DNA of 7,014 nucleotides, taken from NCBI GenBank assembly GCA_013695885.1, contig JACCZP010000267.1, forward strand, positions 1-7,014. The letters are read 5' to 3'. A program made the translations under genes and the position numbers. Positions 1-5,089 of the stretch are shown here, piece after piece. Each line of letters begins with the position of its first letter. Positions within the stretch are counted from its first letter, which is position 1. The DNA is from Thermoleophilaceae bacterium (lineage in GTDB: Bacteria; Actinomycetota; Thermoleophilia; Solirubrobacterales; Thermoleophilaceae). A model generated the notes under the pieces. It did not search any database and had not been told where the DNA came from. It saw only the letters and a list, made by a program, of their open reading frames with translations.

Positions 1-154
1 CGACCACCCCGTGCTGGCGCTCCGCGAGGGCGCCGAGGGCCCGGTCGTGGTCGACACTTGCAGTCTGAGCCCCTATTACGGGCTCGAGCTTCAACTCATC
101 CGGCACCGGCCCAAGCTTGGCCGCCGCGGGCGCACCGGAGGGCTACGGGCGTGA
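1..154 (+). CDS. 3' end of an unrecognised plus-strand gene (partial)
   Basis: An open frame runs from base 2 to a TGA at 152-154 and gives the last 50 residues of a protein whose start lies outside the window. The visible peptide reads from DHPVLALREG through VVVDTCSLSPYY to a basic tail rich in Arg and Gly. Third codon positions are G or C in 42 of 50 codons, and in 25 of the first 28, which fits real coding sequence in this G+C-rich genome. The competing minus-strand frame over the same bases has clearly weaker third-position bias. I do not recognise a family: there is one Cys and no membrane segment or catalytic motif. If real, the gene converges on the minus-strand operon. A chance open frame remains possible because the fragment is short. 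Confidence 0.45.
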   Translation, partial: DHPVLALREGAEGPVVVDTCSLSPYYGLELQLIRHRPKLGRRGRTGGLRA

Positions 155-193
155 CGGGAGCGTGACGGTTGGGCTGCCGAGGCGTGACGCCCG
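150..193. repeat. CGTGACG repeats on an 11-bp spacing
   Basis: The heptamer CGTGACG occurs at 150-156, 161-167 and 183-189, so successive copies start 11 and 22 bases apart. The 11-bp unit at 172-182 between the second and third copies does not match. One-turn spacing of direct repeats is the layout of some actinobacterial operators, such as PHO boxes, but the heptamer is not a motif I know. The first copy overlaps the stop of the partial plus-strand frame. GTGACGG also occurs by chance inside nearby genes, so this may be coincidence. Confidence 0.3.
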
Positions 194-199
194 GGCGTC
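186..199. repeat. 14-bp perfect palindrome
   Basis: The sequence GACGCCCGGGCGTC is its own reverse complement. As RNA it could form a 5-bp stem with a CCGG loop. It lies 32 bases after the stop of the putative plus-strand gene and about 120 bases past the stop of the minus-strand dsb gene, so it could belong to a termination region or be a protein site. No T-run follows on either strand. Function is unassigned. Confidence 0.35.
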
Positions 200-242
200 C
201 CGGCTCAGAACGCGCGGCGCGGACGTGTAGCTGCCGGTGTCC

Positions 243-265
243 GGCGCCGATGCCGAGCCGGCGCC
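243..265. repeat. GGCGCC inverted/direct repeat pair
   Basis: The octamer CCGGCGCC occurs at 241-248 and again at 258-265. Because GGCGCC is self-complementary, the two copies can also pair as a 6-bp stem (243-248 with 260-265) around an 11-base loop. It sits in the spacer between the converging genes and may contribute to bidirectional termination, but no U-tract follows and such stems arise easily in this base composition. Confidence 0.25.
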
Positions 266-289
266 CCACTGTCGCAGGGCGCTTGATGT

Positions 290-315
290 GAGTCGGCACC
301 CGAGGAGCTCGACTC
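290..315 (-). terminator. Weak candidate hairpin after the last minus-strand gene
   Basis: On the minus strand, starting 5 bases past the dsb TGA, GAGTCG (315-310) can pair with CGACTC (295-290) across a 14-base loop. Position at the end of the operon is right for a terminator. The stem is only 6 bp and there is no run of T after it, so it is not a classic intrinsic terminator. It could be a 3'-end stabilising hairpin, a Rho-associated element or chance. Confidence 0.22.
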
Positions 316-319
316 CGGC

Positions 320-814
320 TCATCCTCCGCCCAGACGCGCCACGAGCTCCGGCGAGGGGATGCCCGGGTGCACCTCACCGTCGACGAACAGCGTCGGCGT
401 GGTCATCACGCCCGCGGAGATGCCCGAGCGGAAGTCCAGGGAGACGCGCTCGACCACGGCCTCGGAACGGCGGTCGTGCTCGAAGCGGTCGAGGTCGAGT
501 CCGAGCGCTCGAACGCGCTCCCAGAGGTGCGGATCGTCGAGGCGCCCCTGGTCGGCGAACAGCGAGTCGTGCATAGCGAAGAACGCGTTCTGGAGGGCGG
601 CGGCCTCCGCCGCCTCGGCCAGCCGCCGCGCCCGCGGGTGCTTCGAGACGACCGGGAAGTGGCGGAAGGCGCGGCGCACGGGCAGCGAGGCCAGCATGAG
701 GTCGGCCTTCGCGCAGTAGGGGCACTCGTAGTCGCCGTACTCGACGACGGTGACGGGGCCTTCGCCGCGGACGTGGTCCTCGGAACGGAGGCCGGGTGAC
801 GGCGCGCTGCGCAA
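320..814 (-). CDS. DsbA-like thioredoxin-fold oxidoreductase (CPYC)
   Basis: This is a thiol-disulfide oxidoreductase of the DsbA/Thioredoxin_4 type, about 164 residues. After a short lead containing EDHVRGEGPVTVVEYGDYE comes the active-site CPYC (C31, C34 from the chosen start). A helical insert follows (FRHFP...HP, AEAAEAAALQNAFFAMHDSLF), then the cis-proline region TTPTLFVDG (P140). The sequence resembles the thioredoxin-like domain found at the C-terminus of some actinobacterial NhaA antiporters. No signal peptide or membrane segment is visible, so it is probably cytosolic. Start: the frame is open further up, but everything beyond 837 overlaps the peroxiredoxin gene. No ATG or GTG lies between that gene's stop and EDHV, so I chose the TTG at 814, 20 bases after the stop. 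Its Shine-Dalgarno is poor, so the start is less certain than the gene. It may reduce the adjacent 1-Cys peroxiredoxin (inference). Confidence 0.85.
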   Translation of the reverse strand: MRSAPSPGLRSEDHVRGEGPVTVVEYGDYECPYCAKADLMLASLPVRRAFRHFPVVSKHPRARRLAEAAEAAALQNAFFAMHDSLFADQGRLDDPHLWERVRALGLDLDRFEHDRRSEAVVERVSLDFRSGISAGVMTTPTLFVDGEVHPGIPSPELVARLGGG

Positions 815-834
815 GCCGCCGCGCCCAGCCGGGC

Positions 835-1299
835 TCAGGCCGGCTGGTGCTCCAGGGCGTCGAAGATCAGGTTCGCGCCGGGGATCTCGAGCGGGCTGGG
901 CGAGAGGTGCGACCACTCGATCTCGAGGTCCGGGCCGATCAACACGAGCGCACGGGTGCCGTGCCCGCGCTCCTCGAGGTAGGCGCCGTAGGACTTCGTC
1001 ACCGCGCCCTTCGGGTTGAAGTCGGCGAGCAGCGGGAACGAGAGCCCGAGCTGCTGCTGGAACGCGCGGTGTGCGTAGGCCGAGTCCACCGAGATTCCGT
1101 AGAGCTCCGCGCCGCTGGCCTGGATCTCGGGGAGGACCTCCTGGTAGACGTTCAGCTGGTCGGTACAGACCGGCGAGAAGTCGAGCGGGTAGAAGACGAG
1201 CACCGACCTTCGCCCGCGGAGATCCGACAGGGAGACCTCGTTGCCGTCCTGGTCGGGCAGCGTGAAGTCGGGCGCGGGCGCGCCCGGCTCGATCAGCAT
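835..1299 (-). CDS. 1-Cys peroxiredoxin, AhpE-like (AhpC/TSA family)
   Basis: This 154-residue thioredoxin-fold peroxidase reduces hydrogen peroxide, organic hydroperoxides or peroxynitrite in the cytosol. The N-terminal PDFTLPDQDG and LSDLRGR blocks are typical of the AhpC/TSA family. The peroxidatic site YPLDFSPVC has the form PxxxSxxC, with C45 as peroxidatic cysteine and Ser in place of the commoner Thr. R116 in GTRALVLIG is the expected conserved arginine, and W129 follows in EIEWSH. C45 is the only cysteine, so no internal resolving cysteine exists and an external thiol must reduce the sulfenic acid. That, with the length, points to the AhpE class rather than 2-Cys AhpC; a BCP/PrxQ that has lost its resolving Cys is the alternative. 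The ATG follows the rpsO stop by 23 bases and has a GGGGA Shine-Dalgarno 8 bases upstream. The next gene is a CPYC thioredoxin-fold protein. Confidence 0.95.
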   Translation of the reverse strand: MLIEPGAPAPDFTLPDQDGNEVSLSDLRGRRSVLVFYPLDFSPVCTDQLNVYQEVLPEIQASGAELYGISVDSAYAHRAFQQQLGLSFPLLADFNPKGAVTKSYGAYLEERGHGTRALVLIGPDLEIEWSHLSPSPLEIPGANLIFDALEHQPA

Positions 1300-1307
1300 C
1301 CGAAGCG

Positions 1308-1312
1308 TCCCC
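1308..1312 (-). promoter_or_regulatory. Ribosome binding site of the peroxiredoxin gene
   Basis: GGGGA on the minus strand lies 8 bases before the ATG at 1299, inside the 23-base gap after rpsO. It supports this start and independent ribosome entry, unlike rpsO itself, which has no such site. Confidence 0.55.
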
Positions 1313-1322
1313 GGGTCGGCGT

Positions 1323-1592
1323 CTAGCGCCGTAGGCCGAGCTCGCCGATCAGCGATCGGTACCGGTCGAGATCGCTACGGCGAAGGTAGTTCAACAGCCG
1401 CCGGCGCTTGCCCACCAGCATGAGCAGCCCGCGCCGCGAGTGGTGGTCCTTGCTGTGCGTCCGCAGGTGCTCGGTGAGCTCGTTGATCCGTGCGGTGAGC
1501 AGTGCGACCTGCACCTCCGTGGACCCGGTGTCGGTATCGGACTTGCCGAAGCGCCCGACGATCTCGCGCTTGTCCTCGACGGTCAGGGTCAT
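1323..1592 (-). CDS. rpsO: 30S ribosomal protein S15
   Basis: S15 is a primary 16S rRNA-binding protein that helps assemble the central domain (platform) of the 30S subunit and forms an intersubunit bridge. The product has 89 residues, the usual bacterial length. Family hallmarks are all present: [10 protein letters not shown] near the start, [23 protein letters not shown], the loop [10 protein letters not shown], and [13 protein letters not shown] followed by a basic end. The ATG at 1592 overlaps the ribF TGA in an ATGA motif, and no purine-rich Shine-Dalgarno is visible in the preceding 20 bases. Translation therefore probably depends on ribosomes finishing ribF. There is no intergenic leader in which the self-repressing S15 mRNA structures known from other bacteria could lie, so any such element would have to overlap the end of ribF. 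Confidence 0.98.
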   Translation of the reverse strand: MTLTVEDKREIVGRFGKSDTDTGSTEVQVALLTARINELTEHLRTHSKDHHSRRGLLMLVGKRRRLLNYLRRSDLDRYRSLIGELGLRR

Positions 1593-2485
1593 CGGCGCGG
1601 GACCGTAGCAGAGGTCATCTCACGCACCCGGTCGACGTCCTCGTGCATCTGACGGACCAGGTCGGAGGTCGTCTCGAAGCGTCGCTCGCCCCTGATCCGG
1701 TCGAGGAACGCCACCCGCAGCGTCCGCCCGTAGAGGGCGCCGTCGAAGTCGAGCAGGTAGCTCTCGACGAGCAGCGAGCGCCCGGCCCCGAACGTCGGCC
1801 GCACCCCCACGCTGACCGCCGCCACATGGCTCGTGCCCTCGACCTCGACGCGCGCCGCGTAGATCCCATGGCCGGGACACACGAGCCGGTCGTCGGGCAC
1901 GAGGTTGGCGGTGGGCATGCCGAGGCCGCGGCCGCGGCCCTCGCCGGTCACCACCTCACCCTCCAGCAGGAAGGGACGCCCGAGGAAGTCGGCGGCCTCC
2001 GCGACCTCTCCGGCCGCCACGAGGCCGCGGATGTGGCTCGAGGACACCGTCTCCCCGGCGGCCTCGACGAGGGTCACCACGCGAGTCTCGAACTCGGGAT
2101 GGGCCACGAGCACGTCGGTGTCTCCCTCGGCTCGCCGGCCGAAGCGGAAGTTCTCGCCCACCGAGACGTGGGCGGCCCCCAGGCCATCGACGAGCACCTC
2201 CTCCACGAAGCGCTCGGCCGACCTCGACGCGAGCTCGCGGTCGAACGTCGCGACCATGAGCTCGTCCACGCCGAGCGAGGCGATCAGATCCCGCTTCACC
2301 GGGAACGAGTCGAGCAGGCGCGGCAGGGCCTTCGGGCGGGTCACGGCCAGCGGGTGTGGATCGAAGGTGAGGACGGTGTCGGCGCCGCGGATGACCTCGC
2401 GGTGGCCGAGATGCACGCCGTCGAAGGTCCCGACCGCCACGCGCCGCGCGCGCGGCTCGGCGTCCGTGAGCGCGACGACCTTCAT
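1589..2485 (-). CDS. ribF: Bifunctional riboflavin kinase / FAD synthetase
   Basis: The enzyme phosphorylates riboflavin to FMN and adenylylates FMN to FAD. The 298-residue protein starts with the nucleotidyltransferase domain: [11 protein letters not shown] (residues 18-28), TFDPHP (40-45), [14 protein letters not shown] (109-122) and SSSHIRG (148-154). The riboflavin kinase domain follows: [11 protein letters not shown] (185-195), GIYA (207-210), VGVRPTFG (226-233), then the catalytic glutamate E241 in LVESYLLDF and the LYGR motif (251-254). The stretch between FDGVHLGH and TFDPHP is about ten residues shorter than in E. coli RibF as I remember it. The ATG at 2485 overlaps the truB TGA (ATGA), with no clear Shine-Dalgarno, so coupling to truB is likely. 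No FMN riboswitch could fit in front of it. Longer in-frame upstream sequence lies inside truB and is not protein-like. Confidence 0.97.
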   Translation of the reverse strand: MKVVALTDAEPRARRVAVGTFDGVHLGHREVIRGADTVLTFDPHPLAVTRPKALPRLLDSFPVKRDLIASLGVDELMVATFDRELASRSAERFVEEVLVDGLGAAHVSVGENFRFGRRAEGDTDVLVAHPEFETRVVTLVEAAGETVSSSHIRGLVAAGEVAEAADFLGRPFLLEGEVVTGEGRGRGLGMPTANLVPDDRLVCPGHGIYAARVEVEGTSHVAAVSVGVRPTFGAGRSLLVESYLLDFDGALYGRTLRVAFLDRIRGERRFETTSDLVRQMHEDVDRVREMTSATVPRR

Positions 2486-3333
2486 CCGGCGAACACTACG
2501 AGGGCGCGCAACCGCTCCTCGCTGCGCTCGTAGACCGCCAGCAGCCGGCCCTCGTGGGTCATGCGCATCGGACCGGCGTGAGATCGGGCGTCGGTCGATC
2601 GGGGAGAAGCGCCCGCCGGCTCGCCAGCCGGCTCGGCGGTCGCGGGCAGCGCCACGCCATGGCGCACCCGCTCGGCGTCGTCGACGTCGAGGCTGAGCTC
2701 GGGCAGGAACGTCAGGGCGGCCTCGAGGGGCACGACCCGCTCGGCATCGGCCTCGGTCAGCGAGAAGGGGCCGACGCGCGTGCGCTCGAGCTCCTCGCAG
2801 TAGGCGTCGCCGAGCGCCGCCACGAGCTGGCGCACGTAGGTGCCGGCCGAGCACTCGATCTCGAGGCCCACCCGCTCGCCGTCGCGCCAGACCTGCTCGA
2901 AGCGGTGCACGTGGACGAGCCGCTCGGGCCCCTCGACCGGCTCACCACGACGGGCCTTGCGGTAGAGGCGCTCGCCTCCGACCCGCACGGCCGAGTAGGC
3001 GGGTGGTCGTTGGTGCACCTCGCCGGTGGGCAGGTGGAGCTCGGCCGGCACTCGCCCGGTGTGCACGAGCTCCCCGTCGCGGTCGCCGGTGTCCGAGCGC
3101 CAGCCGAGCCGCGCCACCGTCCGGTAGGTCTTCGGCAGCGACGTGATGAAGCGCTGGGCGCGCGTGGCCCTGCCGACCAGTACCAGGAGGAGACCGGTGG
3201 CGAACGGGTCGAGCGTTCCGGCGTGTCCGACCTTGACGCCGCGACCGAGGGCTCGCCGAACGCGAGCGACGACGTCATGGGAGGTGACTCCGGCGGGCTT
3301 GGCCACGAGGATGACCCCCGCCGGGACGGGCAT
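2482..3333 (-). CDS. truB: tRNA pseudouridine-55 synthase
   Basis: TruB isomerises U55 to pseudouridine in the T-loop of tRNAs and also acts as a tRNA chaperone. The product has 283 residues. Visible landmarks are GVILVAKPAGVTSHDVV (residues 6-22), KVGHAGTLDPFATGLL (34-49) with the catalytic Asp at D42, KTYRTVARLGWRSDTGD (68-84), QRPPAYSAVRV (108-118), CSAGTYVRQL (161-170) and LERTRVGPFSL (182-192). A C-terminal PUA-like segment ends in HEGRLLAVYE...VVVFAG. Two oddities: the segment between DTGDRDG and QRPPAYSA is about seven residues shorter than in E. coli TruB as remembered, and a low-complexity Ala/Pro/Gly/Ser stretch (about 230-255) interrupts the PUA-like part. The ATG at 3333 begins 4 bases after the nrnA TGA. 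The open frame extends upstream, but that part lies inside nrnA and does not resemble TruB. Confidence 0.97.
   Translation of the reverse strand: MPVPAGVILVAKPAGVTSHDVVARVRRALGRGVKVGHAGTLDPFATGLLLVLVGRATRAQRFITSLPKTYRTVARLGWRSDTGDRDGELVHTGRVPAELHLPTGEVHQRPPAYSAVRVGGERLYRKARRGEPVEGPERLVHVHRFEQVWRDGERVGLEIECSAGTYVRQLVAALGDAYCEELERTRVGPFSLTEADAERVVPLEAALTFLPELSLDVDDAERVRHGVALPATAEPAGEPAGASPRSTDARSHAGPMRMTHEGRLLAVYERSEERLRALVVFAG
2615..2632. repeat. Hairpin-forming repeat inside truB
   Basis: GCCGGCT (2615-2621) and AGCCGGC (2626-2632) are perfect inverted arms around CGCC. The same bases form a 12-bp-spaced direct repeat of GCCGGCTCG (2615-2623 and 2627-2635). On the minus strand this encodes the AEPAGEPAG part of a low-complexity insert in the TruB C-terminal region. 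Repeat slippage is a likely origin. Confidence 0.55.
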
Positions 3334-3337
3334 GAGC

Positions 3338-4366
3338 TCAGGCCGCTCCGTCGGCCCCCTCGGCGAGCTGCGTCCGGACCTCGTCACAGAGGTGGTCGAA
3401 GAGCTCGGGCACGCCCAGCGAGGATGTGAAGCCGGCGGCCCGGCGGTGGCCGCCGCCACCGAGGCCGCGGGCCGTGCGGGAGACGTCGACGCGCTCGTCG
3501 TTGGCCCGCAGCGAGACCTTGCGCAGCCCGCCGTCGGGCGCGTCGAGGCGGTCCCGGACGAGCGCGGCCACGGCCGTGCCCTCCACCGTGCGCAGCGTGT
3601 CGACGATGCCCTCGGCGTCGGTCTCCGTGGCGCCGGCCGCCTCGAAGTCCTCGCGGGTGAGCACGGTGGCGGTGATGCGCCCGTCGGCCAGGCGGTAGAC
3701 GTTGGCGAGCGCGTGCTGGAGGAGGAGCAGGCGCTGGTAGGGGAGCTCCTGATAGAGGCGCCGGGACACGGCGCCGGCGTCGACGCCGGCCTCGATCAGC
3801 TCGGCGGCCATGTGGTGGGCCTCGGGGGTGACGCTCTCGTGGGAGAAGCGCCCGGTATCGGTCACGAGCCCTATGTAGAGTGGCTCGGCGATCTCCGGGG
3901 TGAGCTCCACGCCGAGCTCGCGCGCCAGGTCGAAGACGATCTCCGCGGTGCAGGATGCCTCGGGACGGACGAGGTTGACCGTGCCGAAGCGCGTGTTGTC
4001 GTGGTGGTGGTCGACGTTGACGATGTGGACCCCGTCGCGGCGCACCGAGTCCACCGGGGCACGGTCGATGTTCCCGCAGTCGAGGAGCACGACCACGCGC
4101 TCCGAGGCGTCGGGCGGCGGCGCGGTGGTCAGCTCGTCGACGCTCATGTGGCGGTACTCGTGGGGCACCGGCAGGTCGGTGGGGGCGACCAGCATCACGG
4201 AGTCCTTGCCGAGCTCGCCGAGCACCCGGTGCATGGCGAGCAGAGAGCCGAGGGCGTCGCCGTCCGGGTGCTCGTGGGTGGCCAGCAGCAGCTTCTCCGC
4301 GCGGCGGATCTCGTCAAGCACGAGCCCGATCTCGGTCTCGGTCGGTGCGCCCATCGCCTGCATCAT
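3338..4366 (-). CDS. nrnA: DHH-family phosphoesterase NrnA (nanoRNase / c-di-AMP phosphodiesterase)
   Basis: NrnA-type enzymes degrade 2-5-nt RNAs and dephosphorylate pAp; actinobacterial relatives such as mycobacterial CnpB also hydrolyse c-di-AMP/pApA. The 342-residue protein has the full set of metal-binding motifs: HEHPDGDALGS (residues 31-41), LLDCGN with D96, VDHHHDNT with DHH at 119-121, and VTDTGRFSH with D170. The C-terminal DHHA1 domain carries the substrate-binding GGGGHRRAAG (303-312). Nothing key is missing, so it should be active with Mn2+. The start is ATG 4366, whose ATGA overlaps the rbfA stop; a second ATG follows at once. GAGGAAGGG ends 2 bases before the first ATG. Which substrate dominates in vivo cannot be told from sequence. 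The frame is open for 71 more codons upstream, but these lie inside rbfA and are Arg/Gly-rich, non-homologous sequence. Confidence 0.95.
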   Translation of the reverse strand: MMQAMGAPTETEIGLVLDEIRRAEKLLLATHEHPDGDALGSLLAMHRVLGELGKDSVMLVAPTDLPVPHEYRHMSVDELTTAPPPDASERVVVLLDCGNIDRAPVDSVRRDGVHIVNVDHHHDNTRFGTVNLVRPEASCTAEIVFDLARELGVELTPEIAEPLYIGLVTDTGRFSHESVTPEAHHMAAELIEAGVDAGAVSRRLYQELPYQRLLLLQHALANVYRLADGRITATVLTREDFEAAGATETDAEGIVDTLRTVEGTAVAALVRDRLDAPDGGLRKVSLRANDERVDVSRTARGLGGGGHRRAAGFTSSLGVPELFDHLCDEVRTQLAEGADGAA

Positions 4367-4725
4367 GTCCCTTCCTCGTCGCGTGCCGTGGCCTCTTCGG
4401 CCAGGAGCTCCTCCATGCGCATCCCCCGGTCGATCGACTCGTCGTAGCTGAATTCGAGGGTCGGCGTCCGTTTCATCCTCAGCTCTCCTCCCAGCTTCGC
4501 CTGCAGGAGCCCCCGCGAGGAGGCGAGCCCTTCGAGCGCCTCGTCGCGCGCCTTCTCGTCTCCGAGGACGCTCACCCACACGCGGGCGTGGCTCAGGTCC
4601 GGCGCCGTCTGAACCCCTGTCACGGTCACGAACCCCACGCGCGGATCATCGACGCTTCCCGCCAGGTGCTCGGAGACCACCTGCCGGACCGCCTCGTCGA
4701 CCCTCCGCATGCGACCGGTGGTCAT
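4363..4725 (-). CDS. rbfA: Ribosome-binding factor A
   Basis: RbfA binds the immature 30S subunit near the 5' helix of 16S rRNA and promotes late maturation and cold adaptation. The product is 120 residues, a normal length. It begins MTTGRMRRVDEAVRQVVSEHL, continues with the DPRVGFVTVTGVQTAPDLSHARVWVSVLG core of the KH-type fold, and then GLLQAKLGGELRMKRTPTLEFSYDESIDRGMRMEELL, all characteristic of the family. A short acidic tail follows. The ATG at 4725 has GGGAG 5 bases upstream; a second ATG five codons later is a less likely start. The gene follows the DUF503 gene after 48 bases and its stop overlaps the nrnA start. Confidence 0.96.
   Translation of the reverse strand: MTTGRMRRVDEAVRQVVSEHLAGSVDDPRVGFVTVTGVQTAPDLSHARVWVSVLGDEKARDEALEGLASSRGLLQAKLGGELRMKRTPTLEFSYDESIDRGMRMEELLAEEATARDEEGT
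4369..4377 (-). promoter_or_regulatory. Ribosome binding site of nrnA
   Basis: GAGGAAGGG on the minus strand lies within the last codons of rbfA. Its GAGG core is 7 bases before ATG 4366. This is the strongest Shine-Dalgarno in the operon and decides the nrnA start against the longer open frame. Confidence 0.75.
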
Positions 4726-4730
4726 CCTAT

Positions 4731-4735
4731 CTCCC
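4731..4735 (-). promoter_or_regulatory. Ribosome binding site of rbfA
   Basis: GGGAG on the minus strand, 5 bases before ATG 4725. It lies in the 48-base gap after the DUF503 gene, the largest intergenic gap inside the operon, and supports independent initiation at rbfA. I see no convincing -35/-10 promoter pair in that gap. Confidence 0.65.
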
Positions 4736-4773
4736 AGCGTCCGAGGCGGTCATTACGAAAGCGTGAGTCCGCT

Positions 4774-5076
4774 CTATCCGATCAGCTCGTCGACCGACAG
4801 GAGGCCTCGCTCGATCCGCACCCCGTCCGGGAACTGCGTGTCCACCCAGCGCTCGAGCCTGTCGGCCGTGGCCCTCACCTGCGAGGCGTCGCGCCCGACG
4901 AGCGCCGCCGACAGCGTGGAGCGCTGCCAGAGCTCGTGATGGTCGGTCTCGGAGACGGCCGCGCCGAAGCGCCGCTGTAGGCCGGCCTTCAGGCTCAGCA
5001 GCTCCTTGCGCTTGCCCTTCAGGGAGCCACCGGTCGGCAGGTGGAGGTGGATGCGGATGAGGCAGACGAAGGCCAC
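4774..5076 (-). CDS. DUF503 / YlxP-family protein
   Basis: A 100-residue protein of the DUF503 family, usually found between infB and rbfA in Gram-positive bacteria and proposed, by context, to help ribosome or RNA metabolism; its biochemical role is not established. The family signature is clear: an N-terminal beta strand IRIHLHLP, SLKGKRKELLSLKAGLQRRFG (residues 18-38), then VSETDHHELWQRSTLSAALVG (41-61), matching the family's SLKxKR and E-DHxxLWQR blocks, and a C-terminal amphipathic helix RATADRLERWVD. The start is GTG 5076, 13 bases after the infB stop, chosen because it directly precedes the conserved strand and the frame above it runs into infB. No good Shine-Dalgarno is visible, so reinitiation after infB is plausible. 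Confidence 0.92.
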   Translation of the reverse strand: MAFVCLIRIHLHLPTGGSLKGKRKELLSLKAGLQRRFGAAVSETDHHELWQRSTLSAALVGRDASQVRATADRLERWVDTQFPDGVRIERGLLSVDELIG

Positions 5077-5089
5077 GGCGGGGCGCCGT

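Noticed and set aside
96..323. 75-codon minus-strand frame whose ATG overlaps the dsb stop (ATGA), as a possible tenth operon gene
   Set aside because: The ATGA junction is tempting given the rest of the operon. However, third-position G/C is only about 73% (55 of 75), the product is Arg/Pro-rich without a motif, and it overlaps the better-biased plus-strand frame at the left end.
815..916. Longer Dsb-like protein starting at 916, possibly with a signal peptide
   Set aside because: The extra residues overlap the conserved end of the peroxiredoxin gene and are Pro/Arg-rich, with no hydrophobic core for export.
2486..2520. FMN riboswitch or other leader before ribF
   Set aside because: ribF starts within the truB stop codon, so no untranslated leader exists, and none of the conserved FMN-aptamer sequence is seen.
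1502..2533. 343-codon plus-strand open frame opposite ribF
   Set aside because: It is the antisense shadow of ribF: the minus strand carries all RibF motifs, while the plus translation is His/Arg/Glu-rich and matches nothing. Long antisense frames are expected at this G+C content.
2486..2854. RibF with a long N-terminal extension starting at 2854
   Set aside because: The extension lies entirely inside truB in another frame, is Arg/Ala-rich and resembles nothing; the ATG at 2485 precedes the conserved domain.
3143..4447. 434-codon plus-strand open frame opposite nrnA and truB
   Set aside because: It spans the reverse of two well-supported genes and their junctions, with low-complexity Val/Gly/Asp content and no recognisable domain.
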